DNA of 19,445 nucleotides, taken from NCBI GenBank assembly GCA_023091735.1, contig JALKBU010000966.1, positions 1 through 19,445 of the forward strand, in the 5' to 3' direction. A program made the position numbers and the translations under genes. Below are positions 1 to 8,298 of this stretch, piece by piece. The stretch comes from Trichomonas tenax (Eukaryota; Parabasalia; Trichomonadida; Trichomonadidae). The notes beneath the pieces are model-generated. The model ran no database searches and was not told the origin of the DNA. It saw only the letters and a program-made list of their open reading frames with translations. Position 1 is the stretch's first letter; each line of letters starts with the position of its first letter.

Positions 1-108
1 GACTACATCGACGCTATCAATGCCGTCTTCCCAGAGCAAGCCGTCCACTTCTACTCACCGAAGTATCCCGACACTCTTCTCCAGGAGATCGACAACTACG
101 AAGGCTAA
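1..108 (+). CDS. C-terminal end of an unrecognised protein (partial)
   Basis: The window opens inside an open frame that gives 35 residues, ending HFYSPKYPDTLLQEIDNYEG, then TAA. Codon choice is strongly biased to C-ending triplets (ATC, GCC, GTC, TTC, CTC), as in well-expressed trichomonad genes and unlike the AT-rich DNA that follows. The stop codon lies in TAAA (106-109), a likely polyadenylation signal. The tail is acidic with no membrane segment. I do not recognise the family, and too little is present to name a function. The next gene downstream (696-1649) is convergent. Confidence 0.75.
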   Translation, partial: DYIDAINAVFPEQAVHFYSPKYPDTLLQEIDNYEG

Positions 109-109
109 A
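106..109 (+). terminator. TAAA polyadenylation signal overlapping the stop codon
   Basis: The TAA stop plus the next A make TAAA. In trichomonads the tetranucleotide UAAA, often including the stop codon, is the described polyadenylation signal. The same overlap occurs at 8218-8221 (plus) and 10156-10159 (minus) in this window. Confidence 0.5.
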
Positions 110-695
110 TGATTGTGTTTATTTTAAACATTACAAAAAATAAAAGTTCTAAAGAAAATATAAGGTGTTAGTCACAAAGAGGGCTTCTGCTGAACAAATA
201 ATAACATGCTCAGCTTCTAGATCCACTACAATAGCAGTAGGCATTATATTTTTTCACCCTAATACGCAGCAGACGCCACTGTTGTAATATGTGGAAATGT
301 CAATTGTTTTAAATACTCCCTCATAAATTTTATTACCCCCTTTCGAAAATTACGAATGACAATTTGTCACTTTTACCAAATTTGTCATTAGGAATCATGA
401 CCAGTTTATTCCGAATTAAAAATTAATTCGACATTTGTCCCAATGATATTTTGATATTCATAATATTCATGGTTCAAAAATATAATTATCTCGAAAAATA
501 GCTTCGTATCCAATGGCTTGTTGAGTGTTGATGCCTTGATAATGATGTAATTGCGAGAATATCGAAGAAGTTGTGAATTTTATCACAACAAACCACTAGC
601 TCTTCACCGAATAGAGGGATATCTTCACTGATATCCCTCAAAAACAGTGAAGAACTAGTAGAAAACAAACAAATTATTTAATAATTTTGATAATA
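109..695. other. Convergent intergenic region with hairpins
   Basis: This spacer lies between two gene 3' ends, so it should hold two 3' UTRs. It is AT-rich without a convincing gene. The notable content is two hairpins near the right end: a 7-bp perfect stem at 570-589 (GTTGTGA/TCACAAC, 6-nt loop) and the nested hairpin at 595-659. A 60-codon minus-strand open frame at 486-668 is largely formed by these inverted repeats and is not taken as a gene. Confidence 0.5.
595..659. repeat. Nested 65-bp hairpin
   Basis: A perfect inner stem of 10 bp (614-623 GAGGGATATC with 630-639 GATATCCCTC) closes a 6-nt loop TTCACT. An outer stem pairs 595-607 (ACTAGCTCTTCAC) with 647-659 (GTGAAGAACTAGT) with one mismatch; internal loops of 6 and 7 nt separate the stems. 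It could act as a 3'-end RNA structure for either convergent gene, a small structured RNA, or a remnant of a tiny inverted-repeat element. Confidence 0.6.
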
Positions 696-1649
696 TTATT
701 CTATTTTTTCCTTCGGATTAACAACATTATTGATTGCTTCAAATCTATCTCCAACAAATGTTCTGACATTTGAGTTGTATTTAACAGCTGGATAGAAATA
801 TAATGTATGGCACGCAATGACGAAGGCCCAAAAGCTTCCTATTACCAAGAATATAGTGAATAGAAGTAAAGATGTACCAACAAATAGTAAAGTATCGATT
901 GCATTAGGATGTAAAATATAATTTCTTCCCCATTCAACAGCTCTCTTGTAATTGCTGCTGGCCTCCTTAAAGAACCATGTAACAATGTTGTTTTCCTGGG
1001 ATTCATCAATAGGTGGGAATATCCAATTCTTAACAGCTTTTGGAAGCATTGTATAAATGAGAAGACCTGTGTGTATTGCTATAAGAAGAGCAACTAATGT
1101 ACTTAGTGCATCTAAATCTAAGAAATAAATGCACAAAAAGAAGAACTCAGAAAATATGATATTAATAATCATAATAAATGGTCTCTTCCACATTAATATT
1201 TCGACAATTGCGTTAGCTATCGCCTTTATGTTGGCATCAGTCGCTTTTGGAGTATCTTCAGAGTCTGAATATTCTAATACTTGTTTTGCCGGCGAACCAA
1301 GTATTTTAATTCTCAATACATCGTTTGCTATATCCTGATCTGCGATTGTCTGGTTCTCTTGTTCGTAAGAACTGCTTTCTTCCTCCTCTGATGATGTTTT
1401 TTCATCTTCAGAGCCGATTTTATTCGGATCCGATGCGAATTCCTTCTCCACTACATCAATTGCTGAGCTTTCATTCTCATTTTGTGCGTTTTCTTGAACT
1501 TCAGGATTAATTTCGTCAATAATTTGCGGTGGATGGCCTGAAGATTTTGAAATTCCGTTTTCTTGAACCTTTCCTTCAGTATTTTCACCATCATTACTCT
1601 TAGAGTCAACTGTTTGACTTTCAGAAATCAAATCATTGTCTGCATTCAT
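696..1649 (-). CDS. Reticulon-like ER membrane-shaping protein
   Basis: 317 residues. Residues 1-140 are acidic, rich in S, E, N and D, and probably disordered. From about 152 the sequence has the reticulon layout: a WKRP entry (154-157), a long hydrophobic stretch of hairpin size (158-200), a polar loop of about 50 residues with aromatic-rich amphipathic parts (203-250), a second hydrophobic stretch (251-287) ending HTLYFYPAVKYN, and a short hydrophilic tail. Reticulon-homology proteins insert two long hairpins as wedges in the ER membrane and stabilise tubule curvature; both ends face the cytosol. There is no signal peptide. The call rests on topology and the W-x-x-P and Y-P-x-x-Y landmarks; a PRA1- or ARL6IP1-type membrane shaper is an alternative. 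Start: the first ATG, with AT-rich DNA upstream. It is divergent from the CARMIL-like gene across 2.4 kb. The stop context is TAAT rather than TAAA. Confidence 0.7.
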   Translation of the reverse strand: MNADNDLISESQTVDSKSNDGENTEGKVQENGISKSSGHPPQIIDEINPEVQENAQNENESSAIDVVEKEFASDPNKIGSEDEKTSSEEEESSSYEQENQTIADQDIANDVLRIKILGSPAKQVLEYSDSEDTPKATDANIKAIANAIVEILMWKRPFIMIINIIFSEFFFLCIYFLDLDALSTLVALLIAIHTGLLIYTMLPKAVKNWIFPPIDESQENNIVTWFFKEASSNYKRAVEWGRNYILHPNAIDTLLFVGTSLLLFTIFLVIGSFWAFVIACHTLYFYPAVKYNSNVRTFVGDRFEAINNVVNPKEKIE

Positions 1650-1834
1650 TTATTTTTTGGACTCCAAAATAAAAAACTATGGAAAGAAATGAATTGTGAT
1701 ATCATATTTGATCATAGATTTGATCACGAACTAAAGCACCATTTTGGCTAAAAGGCCTAATGCTGATTGTGATTTTACAACTAAATCACGTTGAATTTTT
1801 GTTTTTTAAACGAATAATAATCTTGAAACAGTGT

Positions 1835-1882
1835 AGCTGTCAGACGCCCTGATTTCGCTAACCGCACTGAACAGCTGTCAGA
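1835..1882. promoter_or_regulatory. Paired AGCTGTCAGA motif upstream of the reticulon-like gene
   Basis: The 10-mer AGCTGTCAGA occurs at 1835-1844 and again at 1873-1882, 38 bp apart, about 190-230 bp upstream of the minus-strand start at 1649. This patch is more GC-rich than its surroundings. A pair of identical sites at promoter distance suggests factor binding sites, but no known trichomonad motif is claimed. Confidence 0.3.
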
Positions 1883-2446
1883 TTGAAAAAATCATCTTAT
1901 TTACAACAACGAAAACTTAAGTGGGAAAAATGGTGGTTCAGCTTGACATTACTTTTAGAATGATTGATATTTCTGCAGTTATTTATGTTCGAATAAGATT
2001 GTGCACTTTTTTCTTTTTGGAATAAAAAGTGTTTTTTTGAAGAAATAAACATAATATAGAATTAAATAATGCGTGGTTGGGTATCGCTGTGATGCATGTA
2101 GTTCTGTTATGATATGATTAGAATGAATATTAAAGGATGAGAAAATGATTTGATTCAACAATGGGTTTTACATGAAAATTTTTCGTGATACTCAATGCAT
2201 AGCTCTAGAATGTTGTGCCCATAATAAGGATAAATGTTATAGCTTAGAATATAAATAATCCAATAAATTTAAAGCAAATATTGTTAAGGACAATTTACAT
2301 GGAAGATTTTTATCATATATTGATTTGGCTTGTTACATCTTGGAAATGTAATTTTCTGAATATATGAAATGCATAGTGCTTGCTGATAAGCTGGATGTGG
2401 AAATTAAAGAATGTCCATGTTTAAACTTGTGATTAAATAATTGTAA

Positions 2447-2566
2447 TATTTAAGAGACTTTCTTATTAAAATATAACTCAATTGTTATGCATCGAAACTA
2501 TATGCATATTGCATTCCATAGTTTGGCTAAGAATAACTATCGATTTTTTTCCTTTTTAAGTTTTTG
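2447..2566 (+). repeat. Left arm of the MITE-like element
   Basis: 120 bp, reverse complement of 2841-2960 at 114 of 120 positions, without gaps. It includes the flanking TA. Confidence 0.85.
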
Positions 2567-2958
2567 TCAAATTTCGAAAATTCTAATTAATGATAATTTC
2601 TAGTTTAATATGCTTTTGATGATCTCTTAAATCTATTTTCAAGAATTTATGAGATTCTGATTTTTTAATCTAGTCAAGATTTCTTTGCTTATAACTCTTC
2701 AAATATGATGTTTTACAAGAATACATGTCTGGAATAGACTAGGGATATAACAGCAGATAAATGCACATTGTAAAATAATAGCAAAAACCTGTGTACGACT
2801 GAATTCTAGTCATGATTTTACACCGAGCGAGCAATTTAGGCAAAAACTTAAAAAGGAAAAAAATCGATGGTTATTCTTAGTCAAACTATGGAGTGCAATT
2901 TGCATATAGTTTCGATGCATAACAATTGAGTCATATTTTAATAAGAAAGTCTCTCAAA
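2449..2958. mobile_element. MITE-like non-autonomous element with 120-bp inverted arms
   Basis: Arms 2447-2566 and 2841-2960 are reverse complements over 120 bp with six mismatches and no gaps (95%); the termini read TTTRAGAGACTTTCTTATT. About 274 bp lie between the arms and carry no long open frame. TA dinucleotides flank both ends (2447-2448 and 2959-2960), as expected if a Tc1/mariner-type transposase duplicated a TA target. No transposase is present, so it would be non-autonomous. The superfamily assignment rests only on the TA flanks; the element itself is directly visible. Confidence 0.75.
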
Positions 2959-2960
2959 TA
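2841..2960 (-). repeat. Right arm of the MITE-like element
   Basis: 120 bp, reverse complement of 2447-2566. The pairing ends sharply at 2840/2567. The outer end abuts the 55-bp repeat that begins at 2958. Confidence 0.85.
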
Positions 2961-3012
2961 CCCTACTTTTCCTACATCTGGACTAAAAAAATAGGTAAAT
3001 TTTAGAATCTAT
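2958..3012 (+). repeat. 55-bp dispersed repeat, copy 1
   Basis: 55 bp identical to 8244-8298, beginning ATACCCTACTTTTCCTACAT and ending TTTAGAATCTAT. This copy touches the right end of the MITE-like element, which may therefore have inserted at its edge. The neighbouring sequences of the two copies are unrelated. Confidence 0.85.
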
Positions 3013-4069
3013 TAACAGATGCATGATAACTAGCAATAGCAGTAGTCATTGCTAAATAGCTTTATTGAGATTTCAGTCTTATCTATCATTTCAGTTTCGA
3101 TATAAATACGATTTTTTCCTATATGCAACTTTAGTTCAAATACGCAGTTAAAATTATAATAGAAACCGTGTGTCTAAAATTTAATAAAAATATCTCATTT
3201 CGAAGATATAAAAGCTTGATATAATAATTTATGATTTCAAGATTTGTAATATAGATGAGAAGTAGTTATATGGCCTCTTATAAACAATGGCATGATCAGT
3301 TGCCTCAAATAGGCATGTGTCAGATTTTCAATATGAGATGATTCGAAAGATAGATCCATGAATCTTTGCACATCTTCATTATCCCCATGCCAATGGATAT
3401 GGTGGTACTCTCATCAGCCATAGAGGGTAATTGCACTAAAAAAAATAAGAAAAGGCTCTCACTTTTCTGACACCCTAAAATTATTTTTAATATGTTAATG
3501 TATGCATGATTTTAGACCCCACATTTTACGACCATTTTGCCAAGTATTCAAATTTGAGAACAATCGATTCTGTGCGGTTAGCAAAAATTTGAAATAAGGG
3601 AAAATCGAATATTTTCCAAATCTATTCAAAGATTTAGATGCAGTTGGATGTTATATAATCAGATCCACAATAAAATTTATCTCGGAATTTCTATTCAATC
3701 AACCTTATTCTATTTGAAAATCCGAAATGTTCACAAAATTAACCTTAGAAGGGAAATAGAAATACTATCATTTAGAACATCAAATATTGGATAATCAATA
3801 ATGTCACTTTTCCATAATTTTATATATTCTTAATACATGGTTATTAAGACATTAAAGTTAGAAGTAGTGAAATGCAAAACGTGACATACAACCTTTGTAA
3901 ATTGTAAAGAATGTAAAATCGTAATCATATCTTTGTAAAAGGTTTTAGCAGATTTTCAGCGAAATTTTTTCGGAAATTGAAAATAGTAAATTTTATATTA
4001 AAACCGTTCATCTAAAGCCTACGTGAGTTTGTCTGATTGATTTCGCATAAAATATTTTTTTTATTTTTA

Positions 4070-4082
4070 TCTTTACATTTAA
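4070..4082 (+). promoter_or_regulatory. Possible initiator, TTTACATTTAA before the CARMIL-like start
   Basis: The DNA just before the ATG at 4083 reads CTTTACATTTAA. The WD40 gene has TTTACATAAAAT in the same place. Trichomonad genes commonly start transcription at an initiator a few bases before the ATG, giving very short 5' UTRs. The match to the published TCA-Y-W consensus is imperfect, so this is tentative. Confidence 0.3.
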
Positions 4083-6638
4083 ATGTTTCTCTCTCCAAAT
4101 TTCGATTACCATCTTTCCCCCGCGGAGCAAAAGCAAGTGGAGAAGCTTGTCCCACTCCACCAGGCGAAGATTCACATGGCTTTCAGGGCGCAGGTGATGG
4201 TCAATGCAAGAGAGTTACCAAACTCCGCTGTCGCTCTCTCAGAGCACATGATAACACTGTGCGTGCCGGGATTCCTGATGAAGTCCTACAAACTTTTCGA
4301 TACTTACCATTTGTTCGAGATTCAATCGATTCACACCGTCAACGACGATATGGTTCGTTTTGATTTCGATGACGACCTAGTTGTGTACATAACGACGCCC
4401 ACGTGCATGCGTTTCGTGAGAAATACGATACGCAATTTTATATTGGCAAATCCGTCTTTGCCAGCGGCCCTCAGATTCAAGTTTAAGAGCCATGATTTCT
4501 CATTTTTCCCGCCTTTCCAGCCTCCTCTATCGCCTTCGCAGATTTTCCAGTTCACATACAACGCATATTGCTCTTACTACGAAGTTTCGTACTACCACGA
4601 AATTCCAATGTATTTTCACCAGCTTCTGAACACGGGAAATAGTGTTTTTGACCTCACAAGGCTTCCTTTCAATGTTATAGAAAGCAATACGGGCGATGGA
4701 GCCGAAATCAGACCCGTTACGTCCGCGCTAATGTACTGCCCGTATATTTTCGGTTTCGCTTGCTGCAATTTCTCAAGACCAGATATTGTCAAAAACATCG
4801 CAGCGTTAGTAGAAGTGTCTGGATTACGCATGGTCAGGCTCGTTGACTGCGGTGCTGAATCAGGTTGCCTTGATTTAGCAGAAGCGATGAGAGATGCGCA
4901 AAATCCGTCTGTTCTTTACTGGGACTTGAGTGAAAACAAGTTAGAGGATATTGGCGCGTTCACTGTCGGCCTCGGTTACTACAAAGCAGAAGTTCGCGCG
5001 ATTCACCTTAATAATTGTAACCTTAAGGACGGAGATATCACAGAATTGTTCAATTCATTACACAACAACCCGAACTTGCACTCACTTCACCAGCTTTCAC
5101 TCATCGGTCACCCATTAAATCAAAGCCATTGCCAGCAATTGAACGATTGGCTCACAGACGACTTAGAGGAAGAGAAACACTACCCGTCGCTCAAGGCTAT
5201 AGCGCTCACTGGCGTCGCTGACATCGATTCTGTCCTCACAACACTCAACAACATCGGTGCACAACTTACTCGTCTCACAATCACAAATACAAAGTTTACT
5301 AACGCTACAGCCCAGAAATACATCGAGCTCCTCAAGAACCAGAAGCGCCTTAAGTCAATCGCCTTCGATGGCTGCAATATCCCGATCGAATCATTTATGC
5401 AAATTGTTGTTACATTGGAAACACTCGACAAGATCAAGACTATCGAGCTGTACTTCGCGCGCATGAACTTGTCCGGACCGAATTTCGCAATTCTAATGAG
5501 TAATATTTTCGCAACAATGCAGACAAAGCTTACATCACTCAATTTGGATGGAAACAACCTCACAGCGGATGATATGTACATATTGACATCACACATCAAC
5601 GATATGATACTTCTTGACACAATTTCGTTATCGTATAACTTTACTGACAAGACACCGAACATCGCAAACCATTTATGCAGCATCGCTGCTAACCCGAGAA
5701 TCAAATCCATCACTCTCAGGGGCGATGAATCACACAAACTCAAAGATCAACTCACTCAATTTTTAGTCAAGCTCTGCCAGTCAAAGACCATCGACTCACT
5801 CGACATTTCGTTCAACGACATCCGTGATGCCGGCCTCACCGCTCTCGCCAATCTTATCGATGAATCGAAGACATTACGCCAAGTTTTTGCTGATGGTTCT
5901 AACCCATCATCATTCGACTTCATCGAGAAGTACCTCGTCCGCTTGGAGGCAGACGAAGAGCTCATTTCAGCACCTCTTCCACTTGATGACGTCTTCGAGT
6001 CAATTTCAAAGTGTGGATCTTCTGAACGCAAGAGATTACTTGCCGCTGTCACACGCCACCAGAAGAAGCTTGACGAGGTCCTCCAGATCAACAGAGCAAA
6101 GATTGGAATGCACTCAGACTTATCTCTTCTCAAGGATGATGAATTGAATGATATTTTGGATGCATCAACATGTGCAGTCCAGAGCTTGTTGAACGGCGTC
6201 CACCTCACTCAGCATCTTGCTATCACAGAGATTGTTGGCCTTCCATTGCCATTCGAGCATCCATCACAAGCTAACAGCAAGACAACACAATCTGCTGCAT
6301 TGACAAAGGAGGACCAGGAATACGTCGACCCAATGATGATGTCCCACATCAACGAAGGCGTCGACCAGAGCCTCGACATGCTCAAGACGCTCCAGTTCAA
6401 CTCCCTCTTGATCAGAAGACCAAACGCAAACAGGAAGTTTGTCAAGGGCGTGCTAAACATGAGAGGTGATAATGACGACGATGATTACGATGATGATAGC
6501 TATGACGACGACGAGGAAGACACCAGAGAGCCACTGAAGCTCAATATAACACCTTCTATGTTCAATGTTCCGGATATGCCAGCTCTAGATCCAATGCCAA
6601 CAGAGATGCCGTCATTCCTTGCGCCAGCCGATCAGTAA
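4083..6638 (+). CDS. CARMIL-like PH and leucine-rich-repeat protein
   Basis: 851 residues. Residues about 28-125 fit the small PH-like domain that opens CARMIL proteins. Residues 150-195 (an FTYNAYCSYYEV core) resemble the conserved CARMIL linker before the repeats. Residues about 215-620 hold RI-type leucine-rich repeats of about 28 residues, clearest at 278-290 (WDLSENKLEDIG), 485-497 (SLNLDGNNLTADD) and 571-584 (DSLDISFNDIRDAG). A helical region follows (630-725), then a basic patch with RRP (778-780), an acidic D/Y/E run (796-813) and a proline-methionine tail. CARMILs sit at the plasma membrane and uncouple capping protein from actin barbed ends. The canonical capping-protein interaction motif (LxHxTxxRPK) is not present in exact form; residues 770-781 are at best a degenerate version. 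Length is short compared with animal CARMIL (about 1,300). The start is the first ATG. The stop is followed by AT-rich 3' DNA with TAAA near 6667. Confidence 0.72.
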   Translation: MFLSPNFDYHLSPAEQKQVEKLVPLHQAKIHMAFRAQVMVNARELPNSAVALSEHMITLCVPGFLMKSYKLFDTYHLFEIQSIHTVNDDMVRFDFDDDLVVYITTPTCMRFVRNTIRNFILANPSLPAALRFKFKSHDFSFFPPFQPPLSPSQIFQFTYNAYCSYYEVSYYHEIPMYFHQLLNTGNSVFDLTRLPFNVIESNTGDGAEIRPVTSALMYCPYIFGFACCNFSRPDIVKNIAALVEVSGLRMVRLVDCGAESGCLDLAEAMRDAQNPSVLYWDLSENKLEDIGAFTVGLGYYKAEVRAIHLNNCNLKDGDITELFNSLHNNPNLHSLHQLSLIGHPLNQSHCQQLNDWLTDDLEEEKHYPSLKAIALTGVADIDSVLTTLNNIGAQLTRLTITNTKFTNATAQKYIELLKNQKRLKSIAFDGCNIPIESFMQIVVTLETLDKIKTIELYFARMNLSGPNFAILMSNIFATMQTKLTSLNLDGNNLTADDMYILTSHINDMILLDTISLSYNFTDKTPNIANHLCSIAANPRIKSITLRGDESHKLKDQLTQFLVKLCQSKTIDSLDISFNDIRDAGLTALANLIDESKTLRQVFADGSNPSSFDFIEKYLVRLEADEELISAPLPLDDVFESISKCGSSERKRLLAAVTRHQKKLDEVLQINRAKIGMHSDLSLLKDDELNDILDASTCAVQSLLNGVHLTQHLAITEIVGLPLPFEHPSQANSKTTQSAALTKEDQEYVDPMMMSHINEGVDQSLDMLKTLQFNSLLIRRPNANRKFVKGVLNMRGDNDDDDYDDDSYDDDEEDTREPLKLNITPSMFNVPDMPALDPMPTEMPSFLAPADQ

Positions 6639-6900
6639 TTTATATTTATTTATATTTCTTATTATTTATAAAATGTCATCTATTTCACTATTGTTTTATT
6701 CGAACCATCTTTTATTTCCTAGAGAAAAACCAAAACAAAATAAACAAAAAAAAATTATCTGATTCATCACTTGAAATGATATCAATTCCCAAGGAATCAA
6801 ATAGGGTTCTCTCAGCAACTAACAGATTTTAAAGAATTTCGCTTAAAAACAAATCAGAGATAAAAAATGTAAAATTATTTTAGTGTACGTTTATTATTTA
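6639..6900 (+). other. Spacer between two co-oriented genes
   Basis: 262 bp of AT-rich DNA holding the 3' UTR of the CARMIL-like gene and the promoter of the next gene. ACTAACAG at 6818-6825 recalls the trichomonad intron branch/3' splice motif (ACTAACACACAG), but no matching 5' splice site was seen and the downstream gene has a good ATG of its own. Confidence 0.4.
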
Positions 6901-8220
6901 ATGAATGATTCTAAAAACAGCAAATCTAGCTCGTTTTTAGGAGATTCAATGCGATCAAAGGCTTCTTCAAGATTCAGCAAATCGTCTAAAAGTAGAATTC
7001 CTGTCAAAAATTCATCCAGTTCTCGCAATCGAAATAAATCTAGCGAAAATTCTAAATTATCGATAAAAAGCGAAGAAATAATAGATCAAGAAAACGAAGA
7101 AATACAAAATGAAGAGAATGATGTTGAGTTATATGAAGAATATAAAAAATTACAAACTGAAATTAGCAAATTAATAGCTTATAAACGCATGAAAGAACGA
7201 GAATTCGAAGAACTAAAAGTAAAGTCACAGAAAGAGATACATATTTACTTAAGAAAAATAGAATATTTAACAAATAAATTCAATATTCAACAACAGCCTC
7301 TGCAACCAACAAAAAAGACAGAAACCAACGACCTCGCAGCAGAGAAGGAGTCTTTTCTATCAGAAATACACGATTATGACACAGATCTCACGAAGCAGAA
7401 GAAAATCAGCAAATTCATCGACCAGCTCGAAGCCATCTACAAAAATAACTACAACAACGCGAAGTACGACCTAGAGCAGCAGAAAATCAAAGAAATAAGC
7501 GAAGCGAGGAAAAATGCAAATTCCACAATCGAAGAAACAGAAATGCAGCACGCGACAGAGATGGAACAGCTACAGAACTACTACCAAAAGTTCACGCAGG
7601 AGCAGCTCGAGACAATAAGGGACTTAAAGGCCAAAATCACAAGACTGAAGCTTCAAGACAGCCAACAAAAAGAAGAATTCAGCAACTCCGAGAAACAGAA
7701 GAATCGAATATTGGAAGAAATCGAAAAACTCAAGAAAGAGAATGAAGTGTTGAGCCAGAAGGTCCAGGAGGCGCAGGTAACAAGGAAAGATCTCGAAGAA
7801 GTCAATGAAGTTGTTGAAAAACTATCGGACGAGAAAGAAAACGCGATGATTACTGAAGATATATTATCACGAAGATTCGAGCAGCTCGAAGAAGAAAGGA
7901 ATGCTATGTATGACCAGTTCGAAGCAATGATCAAAGACGTTCATCAGAAGGCCGAATTTAGAGGATTCATTCTTGCGCAGAAGATTCAAAAGATGAATGA
8001 GATGTTAGATCAGAAAGAAAGGCAGCTGCAGGCATCAATAACGAAAGGAAGCATTGATGGTGATATGAAGGTCAGAATAGATAAAGTACTTGCTGAGAAG
8101 ACGGCGAGGATATCGCAGCTTGAGAACCAGCTTGCAAATATGCACAACGCATACGAGAAGATGACAGATATGTATGAAGCGAAGATTGCATCGTTTGGCA
8201 TTGATCCAAGCACACAATAA
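6901..8220 (+). CDS. Coiled-coil protein, family not recognised
   Basis: 439 residues. The open frame extends six codons upstream to a GTG, but the first ATG is at 6901 (MNDSKNSKSS), which I take as the start. Residues 1-60 are S-, R-, K- and N-rich and likely disordered, with a basic character. From about 85 to 425 the sequence is almost continuous heptad-type coiled coil (E, K, Q and L rich, no prolines after the N-terminal part). No membrane segment or catalytic motif is seen. Such proteins in trichomonads are usually cytoskeletal or basal-body scaffolds, but nothing here proves that. Composition changes inside the gene: the first 420 bases use very AT-rich codons, while the rest uses many AAG, CTC, ATC and GAG codons. 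The stop codon is part of TAAA (8218-8221). Confidence 0.75.
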   Translation: MNDSKNSKSSSFLGDSMRSKASSRFSKSSKSRIPVKNSSSSRNRNKSSENSKLSIKSEEIIDQENEEIQNEENDVELYEEYKKLQTEISKLIAYKRMKEREFEELKVKSQKEIHIYLRKIEYLTNKFNIQQQPLQPTKKTETNDLAAEKESFLSEIHDYDTDLTKQKKISKFIDQLEAIYKNNYNNAKYDLEQQKIKEISEARKNANSTIEETEMQHATEMEQLQNYYQKFTQEQLETIRDLKAKITRLKLQDSQQKEEFSNSEKQKNRILEEIEKLKKENEVLSQKVQEAQVTRKDLEEVNEVVEKLSDEKENAMITEDILSRRFEQLEEERNAMYDQFEAMIKDVHQKAEFRGFILAQKIQKMNEMLDQKERQLQASITKGSIDGDMKVRIDKVLAEKTARISQLENQLANMHNAYEKMTDMYEAKIASFGIDPSTQ

Positions 8221-8221
8221 A
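8218..8221 (+). terminator. TAAA polyadenylation signal overlapping the stop codon
   Basis: The TAA stop of the 439-residue coiled-coil gene is followed by A, making TAAA. The 55-bp repeat begins 23 bp further on. Confidence 0.45.
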
Positions 8222-8243
8222 TTTGTATTTTTGTTTGTATTAT

Positions 8244-8298
8244 ATACCCTACTTTTCCTACATCTGGACTAAAAAAATAGGTAAATTTTAGAATCTAT
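8244..8298 (+). repeat. 55-bp dispersed repeat, copy 2
   Basis: Identical over 55 bp to 2958-3012, in the same orientation. It starts 24 bp after the stop codon of the coiled-coil gene, so it may lie in that gene's 3' UTR. Its first 17 bp have an inverted counterpart at 9009-9025. Confidence 0.85.

Larger units (their letters stand above)
1650..4082. other. 2.4-kb divergent intergenic region with a transposon relic
   Basis: The region separates two divergent genes and is AT-rich. Promoter-proximal DNA for the reticulon-like gene lies at about 1650-1950. A 510-bp inverted-repeat element occupies 2449-2958 and is followed directly by one copy of a 55-bp repeat (2958-3012). From 3013 to about 4000 I see no gene, RNA or clear repeat. 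The last 80 bp are the promoter and short 5' UTR of the CARMIL-like gene. Confidence 0.5.

Noticed and set aside
486..668. 60-codon minus-strand open frame
   Set aside because: It overlaps the nested hairpins, has no recognisable features, and is explained by the inverted repeats.
1979..2161. 60-codon minus-strand open frame
   Set aside because: AT-rich, no family resemblance, length expected by chance in this spacer.
5180..5743. 187-codon minus-strand open frame inside the CARMIL-like gene
   Set aside because: Antisense to well-formed leucine-rich repeats; no independent coding signal.
6818..6825. ACTAACAG as a trichomonad intron 3' motif
   Set aside because: Shorter than the full ACTAACACACAG motif, and no GTATGT-type 5' splice site was found to pair with it.
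6883..6900. Six-codon upstream extension of the 439-residue coiled-coil gene
   Set aside because: It begins with GTG; the ATG at 6901 is preferred for a eukaryotic gene.
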